This document shows, one piece after another, positions 25,833-34,383 of a stretch of DNA of 44,936 nt. The stretch covers positions 1 to 44,936 of the forward strand of contig CACDTF010000008.1 of NCBI GenBank assembly GCA_902555665.1. The letters run 5' to 3'. This DNA comes from an uncultured Pelagibacteraceae bacterium (GTDB lineage Bacteria > Pseudomonadota > Alphaproteobacteria > Pelagibacterales > Pelagibacteraceae). The notes beneath the pieces are model-generated. The model had not been told where the DNA came from and ran no database searches. It saw nothing but the letters and a program-made list of their open reading frames with translations. Each line of letters starts with the position of its first letter. The stretch's first letter is position 1. The position numbers and the translations under genes were made by a program.

Positions 25833-26921
25833 CTACTTAATAAGTGTTTTCTCTATTATTTCATCTTCTAAATTAATATTTAATTTCTTATTTTCTTTAT
25901 CTTGTAAATTGGATATAAAATTGAATACATTTTTAGCATATAAATTAGAAGCTGATACGGGTAATTTATTTAATATATTTGCCTCACCCAAAATTTTAAC
26001 ACCATCTTTTTCAACAATTTTATCAACTTCAGTAAATACAGTATTTCCTCCTTGAACTGCTGCTAAATCATAAATAACTGAACCTGGTTGTAAATTTTTA
26101 AACATTTCCTCTTTGATTATCTTTGGAGCTTCTCTGCCTGGGATTAAAGCTGTACAAATTATTATATCAATTTTTTTTAATGTTTCCGAAAGTAATTCTT
26201 CTTGTTTTTTTTTAAATTCATCAGACGCTTCTTTAGCATAACCGCCTTCAGTTTCTAAATTCTCAGATCCCTCAACAACAAGAAATTTTCCACCCAAACT
26301 CTCGACTTGTTCTTTTGAGGCCATCCTTACATCTGTTGCAAATACTACGGCTCCCATTCTTTTAGCTGTTGCAATAGCTTGTAATCCAGCAACTCCAGCT
26401 CCAACCACCAATACTTTTGCCGCAGGAATTGTTCCAGCTGCAGTCATCATCATTGGGATTGCTCTTTCATAAACTTGGAAAGCTTCTACCACAGCTTTAT
26501 AACCAGCTAGGTTAGCTTGTGATGATAAAATATCCATTGATTGCGCTCTTGTAATTCTTGGTAGCAATTCTAAAGAAAAACAATTTATTTTTTTTGACTT
26601 TAAATTCTCTAATTTTTCTTTATTTACAAAAGCATTTAATGAACCAATCAAAGTTTGATTTTCTTTAAACAATGATAATTTTTCATCAACAGGTAATCCT
26701 AATTGAATAATAATTTCAGAATTTATAATTATTTCTTCTTCATTATCTAAAAAATTAACTCCTAGATTTTTATAATCTTCATCATTAAAGCCTAAGTGAG
26801 TTCCATAATTATTTGGTAGTGTTAAATTAAATCCTAAACTGATATATTTTTTTGCGATTTCTGGGGTTATTGCTATTCGCTTTTCAATATCTCGATTTTC
26901 TGAAACTGAAGCTAAATTCAT
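25833..26921 (-). CDS. pntAa: NAD(P) transhydrogenase subunit alpha, NAD-binding part
   Basis: 362 residues from the chosen ATG (26919-26921), which gives the family N-terminus MNLASVSENRDIEKRIAITP. A longer in-frame start at 26999 would run through the neighbouring cox gene region and is rejected. Motifs: EKRIAITPE, the RQD loop RAQSMDILSSQANLAGY, and the NAD-binding fold VLVVGAGVAGLQAIATAKRMGA followed by ATDVR. Cytoplasmic domain I of the transhydrogenase. Confidence 0.95.
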   Translation of the reverse strand: MNLASVSENRDIEKRIAITPEIAKKYISLGFNLTLPNNYGTHLGFNDEDYKNLGVNFLDNEEEIIINSEIIIQLGLPVDEKLSLFKENQTLIGSLNAFVNKEKLENLKSKKINCFSLELLPRITRAQSMDILSSQANLAGYKAVVEAFQVYERAIPMMMTAAGTIPAAKVLVVGAGVAGLQAIATAKRMGAVVFATDVRMASKEQVESLGGKFLVVEGSENLETEGGYAKEASDEFKKKQEELLSETLKKIDIIICTALIPGREAPKIIKEEMFKNLQPGSVIYDLAAVQGGNTVFTEVDKIVEKDGVKILGEANILNKLPVSASNLYAKNVFNFISNLQDKENKKLNINLEDEIIEKTLIK

Positions 26922-26941
26922 AATAAAAATAAATTTGGATA

Positions 26942-27052
26942 TTATAAAAGAAAAATCGCCATTAAAACTAAAACTAAGATTACTGCGACAGTTCCCCACA
27001 AAACAAACTTAGTAAAATTATTCCAAGTATTTTTATGGTTCTCATTGTCCAT
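26942..27052 (-). CDS. aa3-type cytochrome c oxidase subunit IV, small
   Basis: A 36-residue ORF: MDNENHKNTWNNFTKFVLWG then a single hydrophobic helix ending MAIFLL. This matches the bacterial aa3-type COX subunit IV family (PF07835-type), with its conserved TW..F.K...WG preceding one helix and the VLALMAIFL-like ending. It is a non-catalytic accessory subunit of the terminal oxidase. It stands apart from other oxidase genes, between rpmJ and pntAa, 20 bases before pntAa. Confidence 0.8.
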   Translation of the reverse strand: MDNENHKNTWNNFTKFVLWGTVAVILVLVLMAIFLL

Positions 27053-27057
27053 AAATA

Positions 27058-27183
27058 TTACTTTTGTCTTGCTTTAAATTTTGGGTTAGTTTTATTTATT
27101 ATGTAAACTCTTCCTCTTCTTCGTACTAATTTGGAGTTCAAATCTCTTTTTTTAATTGATTTTAATGAACTTTTAATTTTCAT
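27058..27183 (-). CDS. rpmJ: 50S ribosomal protein L36
   Basis: 41 residues starting [20 protein letters not shown] and ending [17 protein letters not shown], the longer L36 type without zinc cysteines (ykgO-like). An AAGG ribosome binding site lies seven bases before the ATG. It is only 24 bases downstream of the 5S rRNA 3' end, with no convincing terminator between them, and 5 bases before the cox subunit gene. It may therefore share the 5S promoter. Confidence 0.93.
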   Translation of the reverse strand: MKIKSSLKSIKKRDLNSKLVRRRGRVYIINKTNPKFKARQK

Positions 27184-27207
27184 ATTAGATACCTTAAAAT
27201 AGGTTAA

Positions 27208-27326
27208 TGCCTGGCAAAGTCCTACTCTTCCATGTCTTAAGACAAAGTACCATTGGCGCTGAAAGGCTTGACTTCCGAGTTCGGAATGGTATCGGGTATA
27301 ACACTTTCGCTATAATCACCAGGCAT
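27208..27326 (-). rRNA. rrf: 5S ribosomal RNA
   Basis: About 119 bases. The two ends pair (ATGCCTGG at the 5' end, CCAGGCAT at the 3' end) as helix I. The interior contains CCGAACTCGGAAGTC and the conserved AATGGTAC and GGGT-like segments of loops B to E. 16S and 23S genes are not in the window; the sequence upstream of 5S is a promoter and a polysaccharide locus instead of the 23S end. It is therefore a stand-alone 5S gene, as known for SAR11. Confidence 0.95.
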
Positions 27327-27330
27327 GGAA

Positions 27331-27358
27331 CTTATACGTATTTTTTAAATTATGTCTA
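27331..27358 (-). promoter_or_regulatory. Predicted promoter of 5S rRNA
   Basis: On the minus strand, TAGACA (27353-27358), a 16-base spacer, then TATAAG (27331-27336). The 5S 5' end lies 5 bases past the -10 box, the expected distance to a transcription start. It supports independent transcription of 5S, possibly reading on into rpmJ and downstream genes. Confidence 0.6.
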
Positions 27359-27377
27359 GATTAAAATTTTATGATAT

Positions 27378-27407
27378 TTGATTAAATATTAAGCTAAATA
27401 TTATAAA
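27378..27407 (+). promoter_or_regulatory. Possible promoter for the 27449 gene
   Basis: TTGATT (27378-27383), an 18-base spacer and TATAAA (27402-27407) on the plus strand, which would give a leader of about 35 bases. It lies back to back with the 5S promoter. The region is so AT-rich that such matches are common, so this is tentative. Confidence 0.35.
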
Positions 27408-27448
27408 ATTAAGTATTTTTACAATAATTTTTTACTAGTTGAATTTCT

Positions 27449-28372
27449 ATGAAAATGAAATCAAGAAATAAAATTAATTTATTTATATTTTTGTTTATAT
27501 CAGTCGCTATTTTATTAATTCTTTATAAGATAAATTTATTAAGTTTTAGAAACATAATAGTAACAATTAAAAATAAACCTCATTTAATTATTTTATCCTC
27601 ACTTTTATATGCATTATCAATTCTACTTGGGAGTTTAAGATATTTAATTATTTTAAGAAATTTTAATTATAGTTTAAAATTTAATCCAAGTTTAAAAATC
27701 ACATCTAGTAGTATATTTTATGGTCAATGGTTTCCTGGAAGTGCTGCACTCATTGAAATTTTTAGGATATTTTTTTTAAAACAATTTATTAGTATTAATC
27801 TAAAAGAATCTATTTTCAGTGTATTTTATGATAGAGTAATTGGGTTAATAAGTTTTATAATAATTTGTTTTTTTGCCATTTCAGTAAAATATGAATTGTA
27901 TAATTTACTTAATTACTATTTTTATATAATTGTATTTTTTACAATTATTTTTATTAATAAAACGCCAGGAATAATTTTCAATTTTCTCGGTATTAAATTT
28001 AAAAATAAAAGTTTTTTATTTATATCTTATGAAATGATAATAAGTTTGTTAATTTCTGGGTTGATAATATTTAGTTATTATCTAATTTCAAAAACAACAA
28101 ATGCTCATCTCAGCTATATTAATATTGCAATAATGATGCCAATAATTGCAATAATTGCAATATTACCTATTGGAATTGGTAACTTAGGTGGTTTACAGGT
28201 AGGAACATTGATAATATTTCAATTTATTTCTGAAAAAAATCAAGAAATTGTTTCGATGAGTTTAACCTTTGCAGTTATAACAATAATTATTAATACAATA
28301 TTTGGATTATTTTTTTTAAATTCTAGTTTGGATATTTTCAAAAAAGCTTTAGATAAATATGAGACAAAATAA
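27449..28372 (+). CDS. Flippase-like membrane protein (UPF0104/AglD family)
   Basis: 307 residues with about seven to eight membrane helices. Segments YGQWFPGSAALIEIFRIF, FYDRVIGLISFI and IGIGNLGGLQVG match the lysylphosphatidylglycerol-synthase-TM/UPF0104 family. Members are linked to lipid or polyprenyl-linked glycan handling, but a precise reaction is not established. It is the first gene past 5S on the plus strand and overlaps the next glycosyltransferase by 14 bases. It is not a Wzx-type flippase. Confidence 0.75.
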   Translation: MKMKSRNKINLFIFLFISVAILLILYKINLLSFRNIIVTIKNKPHLIILSSLLYALSILLGSLRYLIILRNFNYSLKFNPSLKITSSSIFYGQWFPGSAALIEIFRIFFLKQFISINLKESIFSVFYDRVIGLISFIIICFFAISVKYELYNLLNYYFYIIVFFTIIFINKTPGIIFNFLGIKFKNKSFLFISYEMIISLLISGLIIFSYYLISKTTNAHLSYINIAIMMPIIAIIAILPIGIGNLGGLQVGTLIIFQFISEKNQEIVSMSLTFAVITIIINTIFGLFFLNSSLDIFKKALDKYETK

Positions 28373-29156
28373 ATTTAAATTTTATCATTCCTTTGTTGTT
28401 CCAACTGTGAATAAGTCTCCTTATTTAGAAAATTGTTTAAAAAGTTTAAAAAATCAAAAAATAAATTCAAACATTGTAATTACAACAGCAAAACCTTTTA
28501 ATGGTATTAAGAAATTAGCTAAAAAATATAATGCAAAATTAATTATTTTTAAAAAACATAAAAATATTGCTAATGATTGGAATAGAGCAATAAAATTTTC
28601 AAAATCTAAATTTGTAACTATAGCCCACCAAGATGATATATATGATAAGTATTATCTTTATGAGATTATGAAGATGCTCAAAAAGATAAAAAAAAAATAT
28701 CCCTCAATTATTTTTACTGATTATTATGAATTAAAAAATAATGATAGAAATTATTCTGTAAAAATTTTAATTAAAAAAATTTTACTATCATTTTTCTTTT
28801 TTGGAAAAAATTCAATTTACAAAAAGGGGACCAAAAAAAGAATGGTATCTTTTGGTTCTCCAATTCCATGTCCATCAGTTACTTTTAATAATCTCTATAA
28901 AATTAAATTTAGTGAAAAATTTTGGATCAATATTGATTGGAATTTGTGGGTAAAATTATCTGAAAATAATAGCTCATTTTTATATATTAAAAAAAAATTA
29001 CTTTTCCATAGAATTCATAATCAAAGTGAAACCTCTAAAGCATTTAAAAATGGTAAAAGAATTAAAGAAGATTTAATTATATTTAAAAAATTATGGCCAA
29101 AACCAATAGCTTATTTCTTAAGTTTTATCTATAAATTGAGTTATAAAATTAATTAA
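28359..29156 (+). CDS. Glycosyltransferase family 2
   Basis: 265 residues with a GT-A fold: SFVVPTVNKSPYLENCLKSL at the N-terminus, the metal/nucleotide site AHQDDIYDKYY (about 89), and the acceptor-side segment INIDWNLWVKL. No membrane domain. Donor and acceptor sugars cannot be predicted. Start overlaps the flippase-like gene by 14 bases; its stop overlaps the stop of the convergent fcl gene by 4 bases. Confidence 0.8.
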   Translation: MRQNKFKFYHSFVVPTVNKSPYLENCLKSLKNQKINSNIVITTAKPFNGIKKLAKKYNAKLIIFKKHKNIANDWNRAIKFSKSKFVTIAHQDDIYDKYYLYEIMKMLKKIKKKYPSIIFTDYYELKNNDRNYSVKILIKKILLSFFFFGKNSIYKKGTKKRMVSFGSPIPCPSVTFNNLYKIKFSEKFWINIDWNLWVKLSENNSSFLYIKKKLLFHRIHNQSETSKAFKNGKRIKEDLIIFKKLWPKPIAYFLSFIYKLSYKIN

Positions 29157-30082
29157 ATATTTTTAAGATAATCTTTATAAGTTTTTTTTAATCCATTAAT
29201 TAAACTTGTTTTACTTTTCCAGCCATATGAATTAGCTAAAGATACATCAAGTGTTTTTCTAAATGTTCCATTGGGCTTTGTTTTATCAAATTTTATTTTT
29301 GTCTTATAATTTAATACTCCCATAATCTGTTTGGCATAACTTACAATACTCATATCTTTACCAGTACCAATATTTATTAGACTGTGTTTAGTTTTTTTTT
29401 TCATGAAAAAAACTACAGCATCAGCTAAATCCTCAACAAATACTAATTCTCTTTTAGACTTACCATTTCCCCATAAAATAATATTTTTTTTACCTTTTAC
29501 TTTTGCATTATGTATTTTTTTTATCAGAGCTGGTAGAAAGTGTGATCTCAATAAATCGTAATTATCATTAGGTCCATAAACATTTGTAGGCATTAAAGAT
29601 AAATAGTTCAGTCTATATTGCTTATTATAATATTCACACAATTTTATACCTCCTATCTTAGCTATCGAATATGCTTCGTTAGTTTTCTCTAAGTTTGATT
29701 TTAATAAATCAGTTTCTTTAATTTTTCTTTTGATATTAGAGGGATATATACAACTTGAGCCCAAAAAAATTAAATTTTTAACTCCGTTGATATATGATGA
29801 ATTAATTAAATTTGTTGCAATCATTAAATTATCATAAATGAATTCTGCTGGATACTTGGAATTTGCTAATATTCCTCCAACCTTTCCAGCTGCGATTATA
29901 ACTAAATCTGGTTTATTTTTTTTTAAAAATCTTATTACTTTGTTTTGATCTCTTAAATCTAATTTTTTTTTCTTTATCGTAATAATGTTTTTATAGCCGT
30001 AATCTTTCAATTTCTTATAAATTGCTGATCCAACTAAACCTTGATCACCAGTCAAAAAAATTTTTGAATTTATATTTATCAA
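29153..30082 (-). CDS. fcl: GDP-L-fucose synthase
   Basis: Epimerase/reductase converting GDP-4-keto-6-deoxymannose to GDP-L-fucose with NADPH. 309 residues: Rossmann TGDQGLVGSAIYKKL, LGSSCIYPS with the catalytic Ser, YSIAKIGGIKLCEYY with the Tyr-Lys pair, and LMPTNVYGPND, all as in WcaG/Fcl. Overlaps gmd by 4 bases, the usual gmd-fcl pair. Related reductases making other GDP-deoxysugars are the alternative. Confidence 0.9.
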   Translation of the reverse strand: MININSKIFLTGDQGLVGSAIYKKLKDYGYKNIITIKKKKLDLRDQNKVIRFLKKNKPDLVIIAAGKVGGILANSKYPAEFIYDNLMIATNLINSSYINGVKNLIFLGSSCIYPSNIKRKIKETDLLKSNLEKTNEAYSIAKIGGIKLCEYYNKQYRLNYLSLMPTNVYGPNDNYDLLRSHFLPALIKKIHNAKVKGKKNIILWGNGKSKRELVFVEDLADAVVFFMKKKTKHSLINIGTGKDMSIVSYAKQIMGVLNYKTKIKFDKTKPNGTFRKTLDVSLANSYGWKSKTSLINGLKKTYKDYLKNI

Positions 30083-31119
30083 TTTAAAAACTTCATCTCC
30101 TCAACAACCATTTCTTCAATCAGTTTATTGAAATCTCTTTTTGGTCTCCAATTTAATTGTTTTCTTGCTTTACTACTATCTCCCAATAGATCGTCAACTT
30201 CTGCTGCTCTAAAATATTTTCTATCTTGTTTAACAATAATGTTATTATTTTTTTTATTTTTTGCTAAGTAAAACTTTCCTTTTTTTTCCCATTTTAAACT
30301 TATTCCTAATTTTTTCGCAGTTATGTTAATGAATTGTTTAACTGTATATTGTTTTCCGGTTGCTATTACATAATCATCTGGTTTTTTTTTTTGTAACATT
30401 TTCCACATTGCTTCCACGTAATCCTCTGCATGTCCCCAGTCTCTTTTAGCATTTAAATTACCTATATATAATGTTTTTTGCTTATTTTTTTTTATTCTGC
30501 ATAAAGCTCTAACAATTTTTTTTGTAACAAAAGTTTCACCTCTTTTAGGACTTTCGTGATTAAACAATATGCCATTACAAGCAAAAATATTATATGCCTC
30601 TCTGTAATTTATTGTGATCCAATGTGAGTAAAGTTTTGCAACAGCATATGGACTTCTTGGATGAAATATAGTTTTTTCATTTTTTTTCTTTTGTTTTGAG
30701 CTACCAAATAATTCCGAGCTTCCAGCTTGATAATATTTTATATTTTTTTTCTTTTTTAGATTTCTAATAGTTTCTAAAATTCTTAAAGATCCTAAACCAG
30801 TTGAATTTGAGGTATATTCTGGTATCATAAAAGATACTCCTACATGTGACTGAGCCGCTAAATTATAAACCTCGTCAGGAAGTACTTCATTAATAACTTT
30901 TGAGACTGAATTAGAATCAGTTATGTCTCCATAATGTAAAATAAATTTTTTATTACCTATCCAGGGTTCTTGATAAATATCATCAATTCTATCTGTATTT
31001 AAACTTGAGCTTCTTCTTTTCACTCCATGAACAACGTAATTTTTTTTAAGTAAAAATCTGCTTAGATAAGATCCATCTTGCCCAGTTACACCAAATATCA
31101 ATGCTATTTTTTTTTTCAT
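30079..31119 (-). CDS. gmd: GDP-mannose 4,6-dehydratase
   Basis: Makes GDP-4-keto-6-deoxymannose from GDP-mannose. 346 residues. ALIFGVTGQDGSYLSRFLL, HGVKRRSSSLNTDRID, YQAGSSELFG, YAVAKLYSHWITINYREAY and FNHESPKRGETFVTKKI are Gmd signatures with intact catalytic Ser/Thr, Glu, Tyr and Lys. Precedes fcl with a 4-base overlap and follows the next SDR by one base. Confidence 0.95.
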   Translation of the reverse strand: MKKKIALIFGVTGQDGSYLSRFLLKKNYVVHGVKRRSSSLNTDRIDDIYQEPWIGNKKFILHYGDITDSNSVSKVINEVLPDEVYNLAAQSHVGVSFMIPEYTSNSTGLGSLRILETIRNLKKKKNIKYYQAGSSELFGSSKQKKKNEKTIFHPRSPYAVAKLYSHWITINYREAYNIFACNGILFNHESPKRGETFVTKKIVRALCRIKKNKQKTLYIGNLNAKRDWGHAEDYVEAMWKMLQKKKPDDYVIATGKQYTVKQFINITAKKLGISLKWEKKGKFYLAKNKKNNNIIVKQDRKYFRAAEVDDLLGDSSKARKQLNWRPKRDFNKLIEEMVVEEMKFLN

Positions 31120-31120
31120 T

Positions 31121-32119
31121 TCAATATTCTTTTATGGCAAATTCTTTAAAAAAATCTAAACCTTTGTCTAAATTTACTTTTGCTTTATATCTAAATTCCA
31201 TAAAAAAATTTTTCATACTTGGACATCTTCGCCTAGGCTCATCAGATGGATAATTTTTTGGATAATTAACTTTTAAAATTTTAATTTTTTCTTTGTTAAA
31301 TTTCTTAGAAATTTTAATTGCAATATTTTTTGCACTAATCTCTTCACTTGAATTTCCTACATTATAAACAAATTGTTTTCCTGAAAAAATAATTTTTAAA
31401 ATCATAACAACTGCATCATAAATATGACAATATGTTCTTGTTTGTTTTCCGTTGTCAAATACTGTAATCTTTTTGGTATTTAATGCCTGATAAAAAAATT
31501 GTGGAATTATTCGCTTATCATTATACCTCATTCCATTTCCGTAGAAATTGAAAGGTCTTATTATTTTACAATCAACATTAAACTTATTTTTATAAACATA
31601 AGTCAATGTTTCACCCATTCTTTTACTTTCGTCGTAGCAAGATCTGTCAGAAATAGAGGATACATATCCATTATAATTTTCTGGGGTTGGTATCTTGCTT
31701 GAAATAGGGTTGCCATAAATTTCACTGGAACTGAAATAAATAAACTTTGATTTATCTTTTCTTGATTTTTTCAAAAGTATTTCAGCCAAATTTGAATTTA
31801 AAAAAATAGTCCCTAAAGGATTTTTTTTATAATATGTTGGTGAAGGTATTCCAGCTAGATGAATTATATAATCATACTTCAATTTAGGAATACTTTTTTG
31901 AGTGATTTTTAATAAATCTCGCTTATAAAAAACAAAATTTTTAATTTTTTTTTTTGGTCTTATTATATCAATTCCATGAATAATATTATTATTATTAAAA
32001 TAAGATAAAGCCTCCAAAATATATTGCCCGATAAAGCCAGAGCATCCTGTAATCAATATTTTTTTATTGAATGGAATATTTTTTTTTAAAAATTTAATAA
32101 CTAATTTTTCAAAATTCAT
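31121..32119 (-). CDS. NAD-dependent sugar epimerase/dehydratase (UXS-like)
   Basis: 332-residue extended SDR: ILITGCSGFIGQYILEAL (about 20-37), YFSSSEIYGNP, and SDRSCYDESKRMGETL, with Tyr-x3-Lys active site. The SCYDESKR pattern resembles UDP-glucuronate decarboxylases (SCYDEGKR), and ARRPSPT-like DEPRRRCPSMK near the end is another shared feature. Product could be a decarboxylated or 4-keto/4-reduced nucleotide sugar. One base from both neighbours in the ten-gene minus unit. Confidence 0.75.
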   Translation of the reverse strand: MNFEKLVIKFLKKNIPFNKKILITGCSGFIGQYILEALSYFNNNNIIHGIDIIRPKKKIKNFVFYKRDLLKITQKSIPKLKYDYIIHLAGIPSPTYYKKNPLGTIFLNSNLAEILLKKSRKDKSKFIYFSSSEIYGNPISSKIPTPENYNGYVSSISDRSCYDESKRMGETLTYVYKNKFNVDCKIIRPFNFYGNGMRYNDKRIIPQFFYQALNTKKITVFDNGKQTRTYCHIYDAVVMILKIIFSGKQFVYNVGNSSEEISAKNIAIKISKKFNKEKIKILKVNYPKNYPSDEPRRRCPSMKNFFMEFRYKAKVNLDKGLDFFKEFAIKEY

Positions 32120-32120
32120 T

Positions 32121-33380
32121 TTATTTATATACTTTTAATAATGGCAAAGGTTTAACATATCTAACTTTTTTTAAACCTTTTTTTTTCCATTTATTCATTA
32201 TTGCGTCAAACATATGCCAAGCCAATATTATAACTATATCAGGCTTGTCTTTCTTCATAGATTTACTAGAAATAATTTTAATATTTGTTCCAGGTGCATA
32301 GTGATTAATTTTAATTGAAGTTGGTTGTTCATAAATTACTTTAATTTTATTTTTTAAACTTGAAAAAAAATGTAAAATTACTGATGCTCTAGCTGGAAAT
32401 GATTTAGCAACAATATTTTTTAAATTATTTTTTCTAATGAACGTTTCCATTTTCTTATCAGCTTTTTTTATTTTATTAAAAAAATTTTGATAAGTACTTA
32501 TTGAAGATAATTTATAATTTTTTTCCTTAGATAAAATTTTCAAGATATTTTTATTATATTTTTTTCTATTGAGACTAAAATGAGCTTGTATGTTCCCACC
32601 ATATCTTTTTGAAGTATAAGCATCAATTAAATGAAGATCATATTTTTTCATAAGTGTAATAAGGCTAAATAATGAGTAGGTTCTTAGATGCTCATGATAA
32701 AAAGTATCAAATTGATTAAATTTAATTACGTCTAATAGATAGTGATTTTCAATAACAAAAGTTCCACTTGTTTTAATAAGTTTTTTTACACCATTTATAA
32801 AATCGCTTAGTTTATTAGAATGTGCAAAAACATTAGTGGTAACAATTAAATCTGCTTTACCATATATATTTTGCGCTTTATAAGACGATTTTATATTAAA
32901 AAAATCATTTACCGTTTTTATATTTTTTTTTTTTGCATATTTAAAAGTATTTGTTGGCTCAATACCTATTACTTTTTTTATTCCGAGTTTTTTAAACTCA
33001 TATAATAAACTTCCATCATTACATCCTATATCAGCAACTATAGAAGATTTGTCTAAATTATAAATTTTAGTTAATTTAGTTGATAATTGTTTGAAATTTT
33101 CGATAACAGCTTTTGAAATACCAGGCAAATAATGATAATTTTTGCTATATAACGTTCTGTCTCCAACAATATAGCCTGTTTGTAATAAAACACATTTTTT
33201 ACACAAATATACTTCTAGTGGATAAAATGCTGTCTTTCTAGATTTTTCTTTGAAAGTAATTAAATCATCAGCTAGAGGTTGATAACCAAAATCCATGACC
33301 TTAATAATTTTTTTTGAATTGCATATTTGGCAACAATTTATTGGTCCAACTTCGAAGTTATGATCAGTTTTCATTAACAA
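32121..33380 (-). CDS. Sugar C-methyltransferase (NovU/TylC3 family)
   Basis: SAM-dependent methyltransferase acting on nucleotide-linked 4-keto sugars in relatives. 419 residues, three parts: N-terminal zinc-binding domain with four cysteines (CQIC and CKKC, about 17-65), central SAM domain (VADIGCNDGSLLYEFKKLG, about 110-130, and YHEHLRTYSLFSL), and C-terminal substrate domain (KSFPARASVILHFF, PDIVIILAWHM). Implies a branched-chain (C-methyl) deoxysugar in the polymer. The first or third Met may be the start. Confidence 0.85.
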   Translation of the reverse strand: MLMKTDHNFEVGPINCCQICNSKKIIKVMDFGYQPLADDLITFKEKSRKTAFYPLEVYLCKKCVLLQTGYIVGDRTLYSKNYHYLPGISKAVIENFKQLSTKLTKIYNLDKSSIVADIGCNDGSLLYEFKKLGIKKVIGIEPTNTFKYAKKKNIKTVNDFFNIKSSYKAQNIYGKADLIVTTNVFAHSNKLSDFINGVKKLIKTSGTFVIENHYLLDVIKFNQFDTFYHEHLRTYSLFSLITLMKKYDLHLIDAYTSKRYGGNIQAHFSLNRKKYNKNILKILSKEKNYKLSSISTYQNFFNKIKKADKKMETFIRKNNLKNIVAKSFPARASVILHFFSSLKNKIKVIYEQPTSIKINHYAPGTNIKIISSKSMKKDKPDIVIILAWHMFDAIMNKWKKKGLKKVRYVKPLPLLKVYK

Positions 33381-33408
33381 AATTTACTTATCATTAATGA
33401 ATATTTAT

Positions 33409-34383
33409 TCAATTAAAATTGTTGAATCTCGCAACTTTTTTTTCGATTTTTTCAATTAATCTGTGGGACATGATAATTTTTTTTATATAATTAGAATCAA
33501 TTTGTTTTTTATTATTTTGAATAAGGTTCAATAAATGTTTCAAATTTTTAGTAGTTAATTGTATCCTATCCTCATTTTTATAAGTTATAGTTTCTTTATC
33601 TCTTATAAATTTAAAATGTTTAGTCCAATTTTTTGTTCTATTAATTATCCCACAAGACTTTCTTGAGTTTTTAAAATTTATTGAATGTAAAGTTTTATCA
33701 GAGTTATTTGAAAAATTAATTTCAATATTAAATTTTTTACTTTTAATATTTAAATACAGCTCAGTGAGAATTTTTTTATGATAGTTTGCTTTATTAATAA
33801 CAATATCGGGCAAAGTTTTAAGGTTCAATAAATCTAATAAGTGATAAAAAATGTGGATTCCATAGAATTTTATTAGCCCCCCACCTTTGTTGGGATCAAT
33901 TTTCCATGTTTTATTTAAATTTTTAAAATACGCTTGTTTAAATTGCCACTGGTAAATTAATTTAGTAAATTTTATTTTTTTAATTTGATATTTTAAGCTT
34001 CTATAAGCAAGTAATTCTGGAAATATAAAATTAATTAACCATGGTCTATTAATTTTCTTTAAATAGTTTATACAACTTATCGTATATTCTAGATTAGTTG
34101 AAATAGGTTTTTCTAAAATTAATCCTTTCGTTTTAATTTTTTTATTATAAATATATTTTATTATTCGAAATTGAATTTTAGGAAGAGTAGCAAAAATTAT
34201 TAAATCAAACTTAAACTTAGAAAATGCTACTTTATAAGAAGTGTATTTTTTAATATTCCTTCCGATTTTTTTTTTGTAAATATTTGGGCTGCATATTGCG
34301 ATTTTCGATTTAAGCTTTAAATTCTTTAACGCCTCTAAATATACATTGCTACCAAAATTTGATCCAATAATTAAAATATTCAT
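33409..34383 (-). CDS. Gfo/Idh/MocA-family oxidoreductase
   Basis: 324 residues: N-terminal Rossmann LIIGSNFGSNVYLEAL, the conserved Glu-Lys-Pro in GLILEKPISTN (about residue 93), and a C-terminal dimerisation domain with KGGGLIKFYGIHIFYHLLDLL. Members reduce or oxidise (nucleotide-linked) keto-sugars with NAD(P). Between a C-methyltransferase and an SDR it probably reduces a keto group of a modified sugar, substrate unknown. TAATG overlap with the next gene upstream. Confidence 0.8.
   Translation of the reverse strand: MNILIIGSNFGSNVYLEALKNLKLKSKIAICSPNIYKKKIGRNIKKYTSYKVAFSKFKFDLIIFATLPKIQFRIIKYIYNKKIKTKGLILEKPISTNLEYTISCINYLKKINRPWLINFIFPELLAYRSLKYQIKKIKFTKLIYQWQFKQAYFKNLNKTWKIDPNKGGGLIKFYGIHIFYHLLDLLNLKTLPDIVINKANYHKKILTELYLNIKSKKFNIEINFSNNSDKTLHSINFKNSRKSCGIINRTKNWTKHFKFIRDKETITYKNEDRIQLTTKNLKHLLNLIQNNKKQIDSNYIKKIIMSHRLIEKIEKKVARFNNFN

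Noticed and set aside
25833-26999. Longer pntAa reading frame starting at 26999
   Set aside because: The added residues are antisense-free noise through the small cox gene; the family N-terminus begins at 26921.
27449-28372. Wzx O-antigen flippase
   Set aside because: Helix number and motifs (GQWFPG, YDR, GGLQVG) fit UPF0104 rather than the 12-helix Wzx family.
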